From an uncultured Clostridia bacterium (GTDB lineage: Bacteria > Bacillota > Clostridia > UBA1381), in NCBI GenBank assembly GCA_934454035.1, contig CAKSFY010000086.1, forward strand, positions 1 through 9,567: DNA of 9,567 bases, in the 5' to 3' direction. The notes below the pieces were generated by a model. That model was not told the DNA's origin. It searched no databases and saw nothing but the letters and a program-made list of their open reading frames with translations. Below are positions 1 to 6,014 of this stretch, piece by piece. Numbering within the stretch: the stretch's first letter is position 1; the number at the start of each line of letters is the position of its first letter. Position numbers and translations under genes: made by a program.

Positions 1-269
1 GTAAAGTTATAATCAAGACCGTTTTCATCCTTGAATTTTTTTGCAACCGCTTTTCTCAGTTCAACCGTTCCGGCAGCCGGAGTGTAGCGTGTTTTGTTTT
101 CTATAATTGCCTTGATTGCCGCGTCTTTTATATGCTGAGGAGTGTCAAAATCCGGTTCTCCTGCACCGAAGCCGACAACATCTTCTCCGTTTGCTTTCAT
201 TTCTTTGAATTTTGCGTCAATCGCAAGAGTTGATGACGGACTGATTCCCATTGCTTTTTTTGATAACAT
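1..269 (-). CDS. Class I PLP-dependent aminotransferase (AspC/AspB-like), N-terminal part, cut by the window edge
   Basis: Only the first 89 codons are present; the rest lies left of the window. The translation begins MLSKKAMGISPSS and contains GAGEPDFDTP (residues 35-44) and YTPAAGT followed by ELRKA (from residue 62). These are hallmarks of the aspartate aminotransferase I-gamma branch of fold-type I PLP enzymes. Family members transfer an amino group between aspartate (or related amino acids) and a 2-oxo acid in the cytoplasm. The PLP lysine and the substrate-specificity residues are outside the window, so the exact substrate cannot be assigned. The ATG start is supported by GGAGG on the minus strand at 277-281, seven bases upstream. 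The gene is divergent from the oxidoreductase at 616 and has its own promoter at 344-372. Confidence 0.88.
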   Translation of the reverse strand, partial: MLSKKAMGISPSSTLAIDAKFKEMKANGEDVVGFGAGEPDFDTPQHIKDAAIKAIIENKTRYTPAAGTVELRKAVAKKFKDENGLDYNF

Positions 270-343
270 GATATAACCTCCGAAATACTATTTTTGAATT
301 TTTTATAACATCTAGAATTCATTTTATAGCTTAATTTATGTAT

Positions 344-372
344 ATTATAACATATTTTATTTTTTTTTGCAA
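344..372 (-). promoter_or_regulatory. Predicted sigma-A-type promoter for the aminotransferase
   Basis: Read on the minus strand, TTGCAA (367-372) is followed after 17 nt by TATAAT (344-349). The -10 box is perfect and the -35 box matches TTGACA at four of six positions with ideal spacing. Transcription would start about 65 nt before the aminotransferase ATG. Confidence 0.65.
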
Positions 373-389
373 GAATAATATCGCACAAA

Positions 390-420
390 AAGTCAAATTT
401 TAAAGATGAATATTTGACTT
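390..420. repeat. 9-bp inverted repeat AAGTCAAAT / ATTTGACTT, possible operator
   Basis: AAGTCAAAT (390-398) and ATTTGACTT (412-420) are perfect inverted copies separated by 13 nt. The pair sits between the two divergent promoters, where a regulator could affect both genes. The arms share the TTGACT core with the plus-strand -35 box at 496-501. An operator role is inference only; AT-rich DNA can produce such pairs by chance. Confidence 0.4.
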
Positions 421-495
421 GTTTGCCGAAAAAAGAGTATATATATCATTTATATTCGACCCGTATTAAAAATATAAAAAGAAGTGCGTGTTTAC

Positions 496-524
496 TTGAC
501 TTTTTGACATAATAATGGTACAAT
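496..524 (+). promoter_or_regulatory. Predicted extended -10 sigma-A promoter for the FAD oxidoreductase
   Basis: TTGACT (496-501), a 17-nt spacer and TACAAT (519-524) form a near-consensus promoter. TGG directly before the -10 box gives the extended TGn motif. It is the best plus-strand promoter upstream of the gene at 616. A second possible pair, TTGACT (414-419) with TATATA (438-443), is weaker. Confidence 0.7.
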
Positions 525-615
525 AAAAATAAGATGTATAAGTCAAAAAGAGTGAGACTGCAAAGAGCTGATAAAAAGTGAGATTTTGAAATCGGAAACG
601 GGGTAATAAAAATAA

Positions 616-1905
616 ATGGGCGAGAGTGTTTTATACCAAAAACATATTAATAATTACGGTCATTATGATGTTGTGGTTATAGGAGGAGGACCGGCAGGGG
701 TCTGTGCGGCGGCGGAGGCGGCACGTGCGAACAAAAAGGTGCTGCTGACTGAGGCTTTTGCCATGCTGGGCGGTATGGCAACAACGGCACTTGTAGGTCC
801 ATTTATGACTTCGTATGACCGCGACGGTGATTCGCCTGCGGTAGGCGGAATTTACCGCGAGATAGTGAACAGACTTTTGAATATTAACGGAGCGGTTTCT
901 CCGGATGAAACGGATGCGCCGAGTGTTTTTACATCCTTTATTGAAAAATATCATAGGCATGTAACTCCGTTTGATTCTTTTAAGCTGCAGCTTGTTCTGG
1001 ATGAGCTTATACAGCAATCCGGGGCAGAGGTGCTGCTGTATACAAGATTTTGCGATTGTGTAACTGAAAACGGGAAAATAAAGTATGCGGTTTTCTCGGC
1101 ACTTGAGGGACTTATTGCTGTTTCAGCCGATATATTTATTGATTGCACGGGAAATGCGGACACGGCTTTTGCGGCGGGAGTATATACGTATAAAGGAAAT
1201 GAAAAGGATGGAATACCTCAGCCGGGAACGCTGATGTTTGAGGTAGGCGGTGTTGATGATTCAAGATACGATAAGCGGCCGAAATACCCGGTAAAAGCAT
1301 ATAAAACACCCGACAAAGGCCGATATACCGTAAATCATTATCATGTGTATAATGTGGATGCGACAAATTCCAAAAGTATGACAGCTGCACATTTGGAGGC
1401 GAGACATCAGGTAATTCAGGCATATAAGGTGCTGAAGGAGGAAACCCCTGGGTTTGAGAATTCAAAAATTATGCAGACGGCTTCTGTACTGGGAGTGCGT
1501 GAAAGCAGACATATAGACGGTTTATATAAAATTACTGTGGATGATGTGGCATGTGGGAAACGATTTGATGACCGTATTGCGGTCTATGGCTTCGGAATGG
1601 ATATTCATTCACGCAGTGAATCCTGTGAAGGCGGTAATTTCAAGATTCAGGTGGCAAAAAGATATTATATACCATTTTCGGCAATGCTGCCTAAAGGCTG
1701 CAAAAATTTGATTGTTGCGGGAAAAACCATTTCCTGCGAATCGGAAGCAGCAGGAGGTTTGAGGTGTATGCCTTGTGCTATGGCAATGGGGCAGGCGGCG
1801 GGAGCAGCTGCTGCAATTGCGGTTGATGAGGGTAAAATGCCGGACGAAATCAGCGTGAAGAGTCTGCAGAAAATTTTGGTTGATCATGGCGCGATTATAG
1901 ATTAA
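616..1905 (+). CDS. FAD-dependent oxidoreductase of the FAD_oxidored family, substrate unknown
   Basis: This 429-residue protein has an N-terminal Rossmann dinucleotide-binding fold. VVVIGGGPAGVCAAAEAAR covers residues 19-37, with the glycine motif at 23-28 and an acidic residue (Glu46) ending the second strand where the FAD ribose is usually bound. IDCTGNADTA at 175-184 is a second conserved FAD-family segment. The C-terminal part has LPKGCKNLIVAGKTIS, then an Ala/Gly-rich GQAAGAAAAIA helix typical of FAD_oxidored (PF12831) proteins. Such proteins are cytoplasmic flavoenzymes with mostly undefined substrates. No signal peptide or membrane segment is seen. The start has only a modest GGGG site at 600-603, about 12 nt away, but no better in-frame start precedes the FAD motif. 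It appears monocistronic, driven by the promoter at 496-524. Family call is secure; reaction is not known. Confidence 0.88.
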   Translation: MGESVLYQKHINNYGHYDVVVIGGGPAGVCAAAEAARANKKVLLTEAFAMLGGMATTALVGPFMTSYDRDGDSPAVGGIYREIVNRLLNINGAVSPDETDAPSVFTSFIEKYHRHVTPFDSFKLQLVLDELIQQSGAEVLLYTRFCDCVTENGKIKYAVFSALEGLIAVSADIFIDCTGNADTAFAAGVYTYKGNEKDGIPQPGTLMFEVGGVDDSRYDKRPKYPVKAYKTPDKGRYTVNHYHVYNVDATNSKSMTAAHLEARHQVIQAYKVLKEETPGFENSKIMQTASVLGVRESRHIDGLYKITVDDVACGKRFDDRIAVYGFGMDIHSRSESCEGGNFKIQVAKRYYIPFSAMLPKGCKNLIVAGKTISCESEAAGGLRCMPCAMAMGQAAGAAAAIAVDEGKMPDEISVKSLQKILVDHGAIID

Positions 1906-1935
1906 AGACTGACTGGAATATATATTGAATAATGA

Positions 1936-1998
1936 AGCTGATGCGGAAGCCGTATATTTTATATGCTGAAGGCTCTGTGTGCGGCTTCCGTATCAGTT
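1936..1998 (+). other. Long hairpin in the transcript upstream of the nfeD-like gene
   Basis: AGCTGATGCGGAAGCCG (1936-1952) pairs with CGGCTTCCGTATCAGTT (1982-1998) over 17 positions, two of them G-U on the plus strand. Alternating A-U and G-U pairs (1953-1957 with 1977-1981) could extend the stem. The 3' arm ends six bases before the GGGAGG of the next gene. No U-run follows, so it is not a canonical intrinsic terminator. It may mark the 3' end of the oxidoreductase mRNA by processing, or be a 5' UTR element affecting translation of nfeD. Confidence 0.55.
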
Positions 1999-2017
1999 AA
2001 ATAAGGGAGGTGTGTTC

Positions 2018-2443
2018 ATGATGGCTTATGCATGGCTTGCGGCAATTGTTGCATTTTCGGTAATTGAAGCCTGTACGGCTCAGCTTGTGTCAATATGGTT
2101 TGCAGGCGGTGCACTGGCGGCATTTATCGGTTGTATGCTTGGTGCAAACATGTCGGTGCAGTGGATATTATTTACCGCTTTTTCAATATTGCTTTTAATA
2201 ATTACCAAACCGATTGTGAAAAAGCTTGTCGGAAATCATAAAGAAAAAACGAATGTAGACGCGCAAATAGGAAAGGTAACCGTTGTAACAAAAAAAATAG
2301 ATAATATTGCCGAGCAGGGCGAGGTTAAACTGAACGGACTTTTCTGGTCGGCGAGAAGCGATGACGGAAGCATAATAGAAGAAAACGAAAAAGTACGCAT
2401 AAAAGGCGTTGAGGGTGTTAAACTGATAGTTGAGAAAGAATAA
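2018..2443 (+). CDS. NfeD-like membrane protein, short form with C-terminal OB-fold domain
   Basis: The protein is 141 residues from ATG 2018. Three hydrophobic segments (about residues 4-20, 24-42 and 47-64) are followed by a soluble domain from about 80 to 141. That domain ends with GEVKLNGLFWSARSDD and KGVEGVKLIVE, typical of the NfeD OB-fold. Short NfeD proteins lack the serine-protease domain of the long form and are nearly always encoded next to an SPFH/stomatin-type gene, as here: the partner starts 15 nt downstream. In Bacillus such pairs are linked to membrane organisation and stress resistance. GGGAGG at 2005-2010 sits seven bases before ATG 2018; ATG 2021 is an alternative. A GTG at 1979 in the same frame lies inside the preceding hairpin and lacks a good ribosome site, so it was not chosen. 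Confidence 0.85.
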   Translation: MMAYAWLAAIVAFSVIEACTAQLVSIWFAGGALAAFIGCMLGANMSVQWILFTAFSILLLIITKPIVKKLVGNHKEKTNVDAQIGKVTVVTKKIDNIAEQGEVKLNGLFWSARSDDGSIIEENEKVRIKGVEGVKLIVEKE

Positions 2444-2458
2444 GAAAGAGGGATTGTT

Positions 2459-3349
2459 ATGCCATATGTAATAATTTTAATTGTATTGATTGTACTGCTT
2501 TTGATTTCGTGCATAAAAATAGTGCCGCAGGCAAATTCGTTCATAGTTGAGCGGCTGGGCGGATATTATGCAACATGGGGCGTGGGAATGCATTTTAAAG
2601 TTCCGTTTATTGACAGAATTGCAAAGAGAGTAAGCCTTAAAGAGCATGTGGTGGATTTTCCGCCGCAGCCGGTTATAACAAAGGATAATGTTACAATGCA
2701 GATCGATACGGTCGTATATTATCAGATTACCGATCCGAAATCATTTGCATACGGAGTTGAACGTCCGATGATGGCAATAGAAAATTTGACGGCGACCACC
2801 TTGCGTAATATAATAGGCGATCTGGAGCTTGACGAAACACTGACTTCGAGAGATACCGTCAATACAAAAATGAGAACCATTCTGGATGAGGCAACAGACC
2901 CGTGGGGAATTAAAATTAACCGTGTGGAGCTTAAAAATATTTTACCTCCGAGAGAAATTCAGGACGCAATGGAAAAGCAAATGAAGGCCGAGCGTGAACG
3001 CAGAGAATCTATTTTGATAGCAGAGGGTAACAAAAAGTCTGCAATACTGATTGCCGAAGGCGAGAAGGAATCCGCAATTTTACGTGCGGAAGCTAAAAAG
3101 CAATCCGCCATTAAGGAAGCCGAGGGTGAAGCCGAAGCAATTTTGGCGGTTCAGACGGCAGTTGCCGAGGGTATCAAGAGAATCAATGAAGCTAACCCAT
3201 CTGACGGATATGTTGCAATAAAGGCATTGGAGAGTTTTGAAAAGGCAGCGGACGGAAAAGCAACAAAAATTATTATTCCGTCACAGATTCAGTCTCTGGC
3301 AGGACTTGCGGCATCTGTTAAGGAGCTTGTAAAAGAAACTAAAGAATAA
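2459..3349 (+). CDS. SPFH/band 7/prohibitin-homology protein (stomatin-like, QmcA type)
   Basis: This 296-residue protein has an N-terminal membrane anchor (about residues 3-18), then a band 7 domain. The domain opens with VPQANSFIVERLGGY (22-36) and includes VSLKEHVVDFPPQPVITKDN, ITDPKSFAYGVERP and LRNIIGDLELDETLTSRD. From about residue 165 to 230 it becomes a charged Ala/Glu/Lys-rich helix containing four tandem 11-residue units (180-223). The tail IIIPSQIQSLAGL is also typical. Family members oligomerise into membrane rings or microdomains and often regulate proteases or other membrane proteins. Pairing with NfeD immediately upstream supports the assignment. GAGGG at 2448-2452 precedes the ATG at good spacing. 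Which membrane proteins it acts on cannot be told. Confidence 0.92.
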   Translation: MPYVIILIVLIVLLLISCIKIVPQANSFIVERLGGYYATWGVGMHFKVPFIDRIAKRVSLKEHVVDFPPQPVITKDNVTMQIDTVVYYQITDPKSFAYGVERPMMAIENLTATTLRNIIGDLELDETLTSRDTVNTKMRTILDEATDPWGIKINRVELKNILPPREIQDAMEKQMKAERERRESILIAEGNKKSAILIAEGEKESAILRAEAKKQSAIKEAEGEAEAILAVQTAVAEGIKRINEANPSDGYVAIKALESFEKAADGKATKIIIPSQIQSLAGLAASVKELVKETKE

Positions 3350-3366
3350 AAGGAAGTTACAAAAGA

Positions 3367-4518
3367 ATGAACAGCTTTGATATTAAAACAACAATTTATT
3401 TCGGAGATAATGCGCTTGACAGACTTGCGCAGATTCCGTACAAGAGAGTGCTTGTAATTACAGACCCGTTTGTTGTAAAGAGTGGAATGCTGCAGATGAT
3501 TACTTATCGTTTGACAGAGGGGAATACGGAATTTGATGTGTTCTCGGATGTTGTTCCCGATCCTCCGATTGAAAAAATTACGCTTGGAGTAAAAAAGATT
3601 GCGGATTATAAGCCGGATGCGGTAGTTGCAATCGGAGGCGGCAGTGCGCTTGACAGTGCAAAGGCCATAAAAGAGCTTTACGTTCAGGCAACAGGGCATA
3701 AAGAAATTTCTCTTATTGCGATTCCGACCACAAGCGGAACAGGAAGTGAGGTAACAAGCTTTGCGGTAGTTACAGATACTAAAAAGAATTTAAAGTATCC
3801 GCTTGTTTCGGATAATCTGCTCCCGAATGAGGCAATTTTGGATGCAGAGCTTGTAAAGAGCGTACCGGCTGCGGTAACGGCAGATACCGGCATGGACGTT
3901 TTGACGCATGCGATTGAAGCGTATGTCAGTGTGAAAAATAATGAATTTTCGGCTGCTTTGGCAGAAAAATCAATTGAAATATGCGGAGTGTTTCTTTTGC
4001 GTTCATTTTTGGATAATAATGACACTCATGCAAGAAAAAAGATGCATGTTGCGTCATGCCTTGCCGGGCTTGCGTTTAACTCGGCAGGACTCGGACTCAA
4101 TCATGGGATTGCTCATGCAATAGGAGCGCAGTTCCATATTCCGCACGGACGTGCCAATGCGATGGTACTGCCGCATGTAATTGAGTTCAATTCGGATATA
4201 AACAAGCATTCAAAAAGCAGGGAGGAATATTTGCCTGCGGTTAGAAAGTATGTTAATATCGCAAAACTTTTGGGACTTAATAATTTTAATGAAATTACTA
4301 CCGTTCGTGCACTTGTAAACTGGATTCAGTTTATGATGAAGGAAATGAATATGCCGCTGTCAATTTCACAATGCGGAATTGACAGAAATACATATTTCAA
4401 TGCGATTGATTCAATGGCTGAAAAGGCAATTGCCGACGCATGCACCGCAACAAATCCCAGAAAGCCGTCAAAAATGGAAGTATGCTCGATAATGGAGCAT
4501 TTGTATGACGGAAATTAG
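3367..4518 (+). CDS. Iron-containing alcohol dehydrogenase, PduQ/EutG-like
   Basis: The 383-residue protein is a full-length group III (iron-dependent) alcohol dehydrogenase. The NAD(P)-binding motif GGGSALDSAKA lies at 90-100, and PTTSGTGSEVTSFAVV is at 120-135. Metal ligands expected from the family are present: Asp177 and His181 in TGMDVLTHAIEA, His246 in LGLNHGIAHAIG, and His260 in HIPHGRANAM. These enzymes interconvert aldehydes and primary alcohols with NAD(P)H in the cytoplasm. The start MNSFDIKTTIYFG and the general pattern resemble propanol dehydrogenase PduQ, but no microcompartment shell or diol/ethanolamine genes are nearby, so the substrate is left open. AGGAAG at 3351-3356 precedes the ATG; the gene begins 17 nt after the SPFH gene and is probably co-transcribed with it. 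Confidence 0.92.
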   Translation: MNSFDIKTTIYFGDNALDRLAQIPYKRVLVITDPFVVKSGMLQMITYRLTEGNTEFDVFSDVVPDPPIEKITLGVKKIADYKPDAVVAIGGGSALDSAKAIKELYVQATGHKEISLIAIPTTSGTGSEVTSFAVVTDTKKNLKYPLVSDNLLPNEAILDAELVKSVPAAVTADTGMDVLTHAIEAYVSVKNNEFSAALAEKSIEICGVFLLRSFLDNNDTHARKKMHVASCLAGLAFNSAGLGLNHGIAHAIGAQFHIPHGRANAMVLPHVIEFNSDINKHSKSREEYLPAVRKYVNIAKLLGLNNFNEITTVRALVNWIQFMMKEMNMPLSISQCGIDRNTYFNAIDSMAEKAIADACTATNPRKPSKMEVCSIMEHLYDGN

Positions 4519-4533
4519 AAAGGGGTATAAAGC

Positions 4534-5124
4534 ATGAAAATAATTGCTGCGACGCATAATAAAGGAAAAATACGGGAATTTCGTCAAATCCTTGAAACAC
4601 TTGGATTTGATGTCGTATCCGAAAAAGATGCAGGGATAAATATTGAACCGGAGGAAACCGGGCAGACATTCGGGGAGAATGCACTGATTAAAGCAACAGC
4701 TGTTTACGATTTGTGCGACTGCGCGGTAATGGCAGACGACTCGGGACTGTGTGTCGAAGCTTTGGACGGCAGACCGGGGGTGTATTCTGCCAGATATGCC
4801 GGAGAGGGTGCATCGGATGCAGACCGAATAGAAAAATTACTTTCCGAAATGCAGGATAAAGAAAACAGAAATGCGAAATTTGTTTGCGCAATTGCGCTTA
4901 TACTGCCGAATGGTGAGCAAATTGTTACAGTGGGCGAAACCTACGGAAAAATTGCATACAAACCGTCGGGTGAGGGCGGATTCGGATATGACCCGATATT
5001 TATATCGGACAAGCTGGGTAAATCATTTGCCGAAGCTGACGGCGAGGAAAAAAACAGTGTAAGTCACCGAGGAGCAGCACTTCAAAAGCTCTATGAAATA
5101 TTAAGGGAAAAAATAAATAACTAA
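4534..5124 (+). CDS. rdgB: XTP/dITP diphosphatase (RdgB/HAM1 family)
   Basis: This 196-residue enzyme has the usual length and all main family motifs: ATHNKGKIREF near the N-terminus for substrate phosphate binding, ADDSGL at 67-72 with the expected catalytic Asp69, GRPGVYSARYAG at 79-90, GEGGFGYDPIF at 147-156 and SVSHRGAA at 175-182. It hydrolyses dITP, ITP and XTP to monophosphates plus pyrophosphate, keeping deaminated purines out of DNA and RNA. It is cytoplasmic and normally a dimer. AGGGG at 4521-4525 supports the ATG, 15 nt after the alcohol dehydrogenase stop. The next gene follows at once, suggesting one transcript. Confidence 0.95.
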   Translation: MKIIAATHNKGKIREFRQILETLGFDVVSEKDAGINIEPEETGQTFGENALIKATAVYDLCDCAVMADDSGLCVEALDGRPGVYSARYAGEGASDADRIEKLLSEMQDKENRNAKFVCAIALILPNGEQIVTVGETYGKIAYKPSGEGGFGYDPIFISDKLGKSFAEADGEEKNSVSHRGAALQKLYEILREKINN

Positions 5125-5140
5125 GGAATGATTTTTGTTT

Positions 5141-5647
5141 ATGGATTTTCATGTTGAACAATTGGTAACAAAGAAAAAAACCGCTCTTGATTATCTTAAG
5201 GTTGCGGGGATATGTTTTTTGGCCGTAGTGGTCTGGATGTTTATAATTATGTTTTTAATACGGCTCGGACTTATCGCGGCGGCTCTTTTGGTGTTAACCG
5301 GATGGGGAGCACTCAGATTTGTGCAGGCACTCAGTATCGAGTATGAATATGAGATGACAAACTACTATCTTGATATTGATAAAATTATGGGTAAAGCACG
5401 CAGAAAACGCGCAATCTCGATAGATTTTCACAATATTGAAATATGTACTTATGTGACAGAGCCTGAATTTAGAAATACTCACGGAATTGATAAGACGTAT
5501 GATTTTTCGGGAAATCCGGATGCAGAGGACAGAGTTTTTATTGATTTTATTCCGGACGGAGAAAAAAAGACAAGAGTGATTATTCTTCCGTGCGATAAAC
5601 TGAAAGAGTATATTAAAAAAGCTGCCCCGAAAACTTCGAGATTATGA
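5141..5647 (+). CDS. Two-TM membrane protein of unknown function between rdgB and acpS
   Basis: The 168-residue product has two adjacent hydrophobic helices (about 18-40 and 42-63) after a short polar N-terminus MDFHVEQLVTKKK. A soluble domain follows, starting YEYEMTNYYLDIDKIMGKARRKR; alternating hydrophobic residues there suggest beta strands. I associate this layout with small uncharacterised Clostridia proteins (possibly DUF6106), but could not verify it. The start is ambiguous. TTG at 5135 lies seven bases after AAGGA (5123-5127), whereas ATG 5141 is 13 bases away; I prefer ATG because MDFHVEQLV looks like a natural N-terminus. The gene ends in ATGA shared with acpS (4-nt overlap), so the two are probably translationally coupled. 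Function unknown. Confidence 0.75.
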   Translation: MDFHVEQLVTKKKTALDYLKVAGICFLAVVVWMFIIMFLIRLGLIAAALLVLTGWGALRFVQALSIEYEYEMTNYYLDIDKIMGKARRKRAISIDFHNIEICTYVTEPEFRNTHGIDKTYDFSGNPDAEDRVFIDFIPDGEKKTRVIILPCDKLKEYIKKAAPKTSRL

Positions 5648-5988
5648 TAACGGGAATAGGATGCGATATTGTTGAAATATCGAGAATAAAAAAAGCAATG
5701 GAGAATCCGTCGTTTGTAAAAAAGTGTTTTACCGAGCAGGAACAAAAGTTTTTAAGTAAAAGGCGCCCGGAGTCCGCTGCGGCTATATTTGCCGCAAAGG
5801 AAGCGTACTCAAAAGCGCTCGGCACAGGTTTTACGGGATTTTTTATGCAGGATATAGAAGTATTTCATGATGAGGCAGGCAAGCCTTATATAAAGGGATA
5901 TAATGCCGCTTTTTCGGATGCAAATATAATGCTTACACTGTCGCATTGCAGGGAATATGCGACAGCTTTTGTAGTAATGGAAAAATAA
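5644..5988 (+). CDS. acpS: Holo-[acyl-carrier-protein] synthase
   Basis: AcpS transfers the 4'-phosphopantetheine arm of coenzyme A to a serine of acyl carrier protein, activating it for fatty acid synthesis. The 114-residue length is close to the usual ~120. MITGIGCDIVEISRI carries the metal-binding Asp8, and IFAAKEAYSKALGTGF (48-63) contains the second metal ligand Glu53 and the CoA-binding lysines of the phosphopantetheinyl transferase family. LTLSHCREYATAFVV at the C-terminus matches the conserved final strand. The ATG overlaps the preceding TGA and there is no strong independent Shine-Dalgarno site, so coupling to the upstream gene is likely. The acpS-nnr-alr order downstream supports the call. 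Confidence 0.94.
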   Translation: MITGIGCDIVEISRIKKAMENPSFVKKCFTEQEQKFLSKRRPESAAAIFAAKEAYSKALGTGFTGFFMQDIEVFHDEAGKPYIKGYNAAFSDANIMLTLSHCREYATAFVVMEK

Positions 5989-6014
5989 AGCCTTTGGCAG
6001 AAACGGAGAATTAT

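Larger units (their letters stand above)
270..615. other. Divergent intergenic region with two promoters and repeated TTGACT elements
   Basis: No protein-coding gene is supported in these 346 bases. The stretch is AT-rich. It holds a minus-strand promoter for the aminotransferase, a plus-strand promoter for the oxidoreductase and several copies of TTGACT or its complement. Between the plus promoter and the ATG at 616 lies a leader of roughly 85 nt in which AGTGAGA occurs twice (551-557 and 577-583). I do not recognise a riboswitch or other known RNA fold there. Confidence 0.7.

Noticed and set aside
504..509. Perfect -35 hexamer TTGACA upstream of the oxidoreductase
   Set aside because: No good -10 box lies 16-18 nt downstream; the overlapping TTGACT at 496-501 pairs with the extended TACAAT at exactly 17 nt.
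631..1887. Open frames on the minus strand opposite the FAD oxidoreductase
   Set aside because: They have no recognisable motifs or convincing ribosome sites and overlap a gene with clear family signatures; they are by-products of its codon use.
1979..2017. GTG start at 1979 that would lengthen the NfeD-like protein by 13 residues
   Set aside because: It lies within the 3' side of the hairpin, has no ribosome site before it, and the extra residues are polar and unlike NfeD N-termini. GGGAGG at 2005-2010 serves ATG 2018.
3367..4518. Part of a propanediol or ethanolamine microcompartment locus
   Set aside because: The dehydrogenase resembles PduQ, but no shell protein, dehydratase or CoA-linked aldehyde dehydrogenase gene is present in the window.
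5946..6014. In-frame ATG at 5946 extending Nnr by 23 residues into acpS
   Set aside because: The added residues do not fit the YjeF N-terminus, and GGAGA at 6005-6009 with ideal spacing supports ATG 6015.
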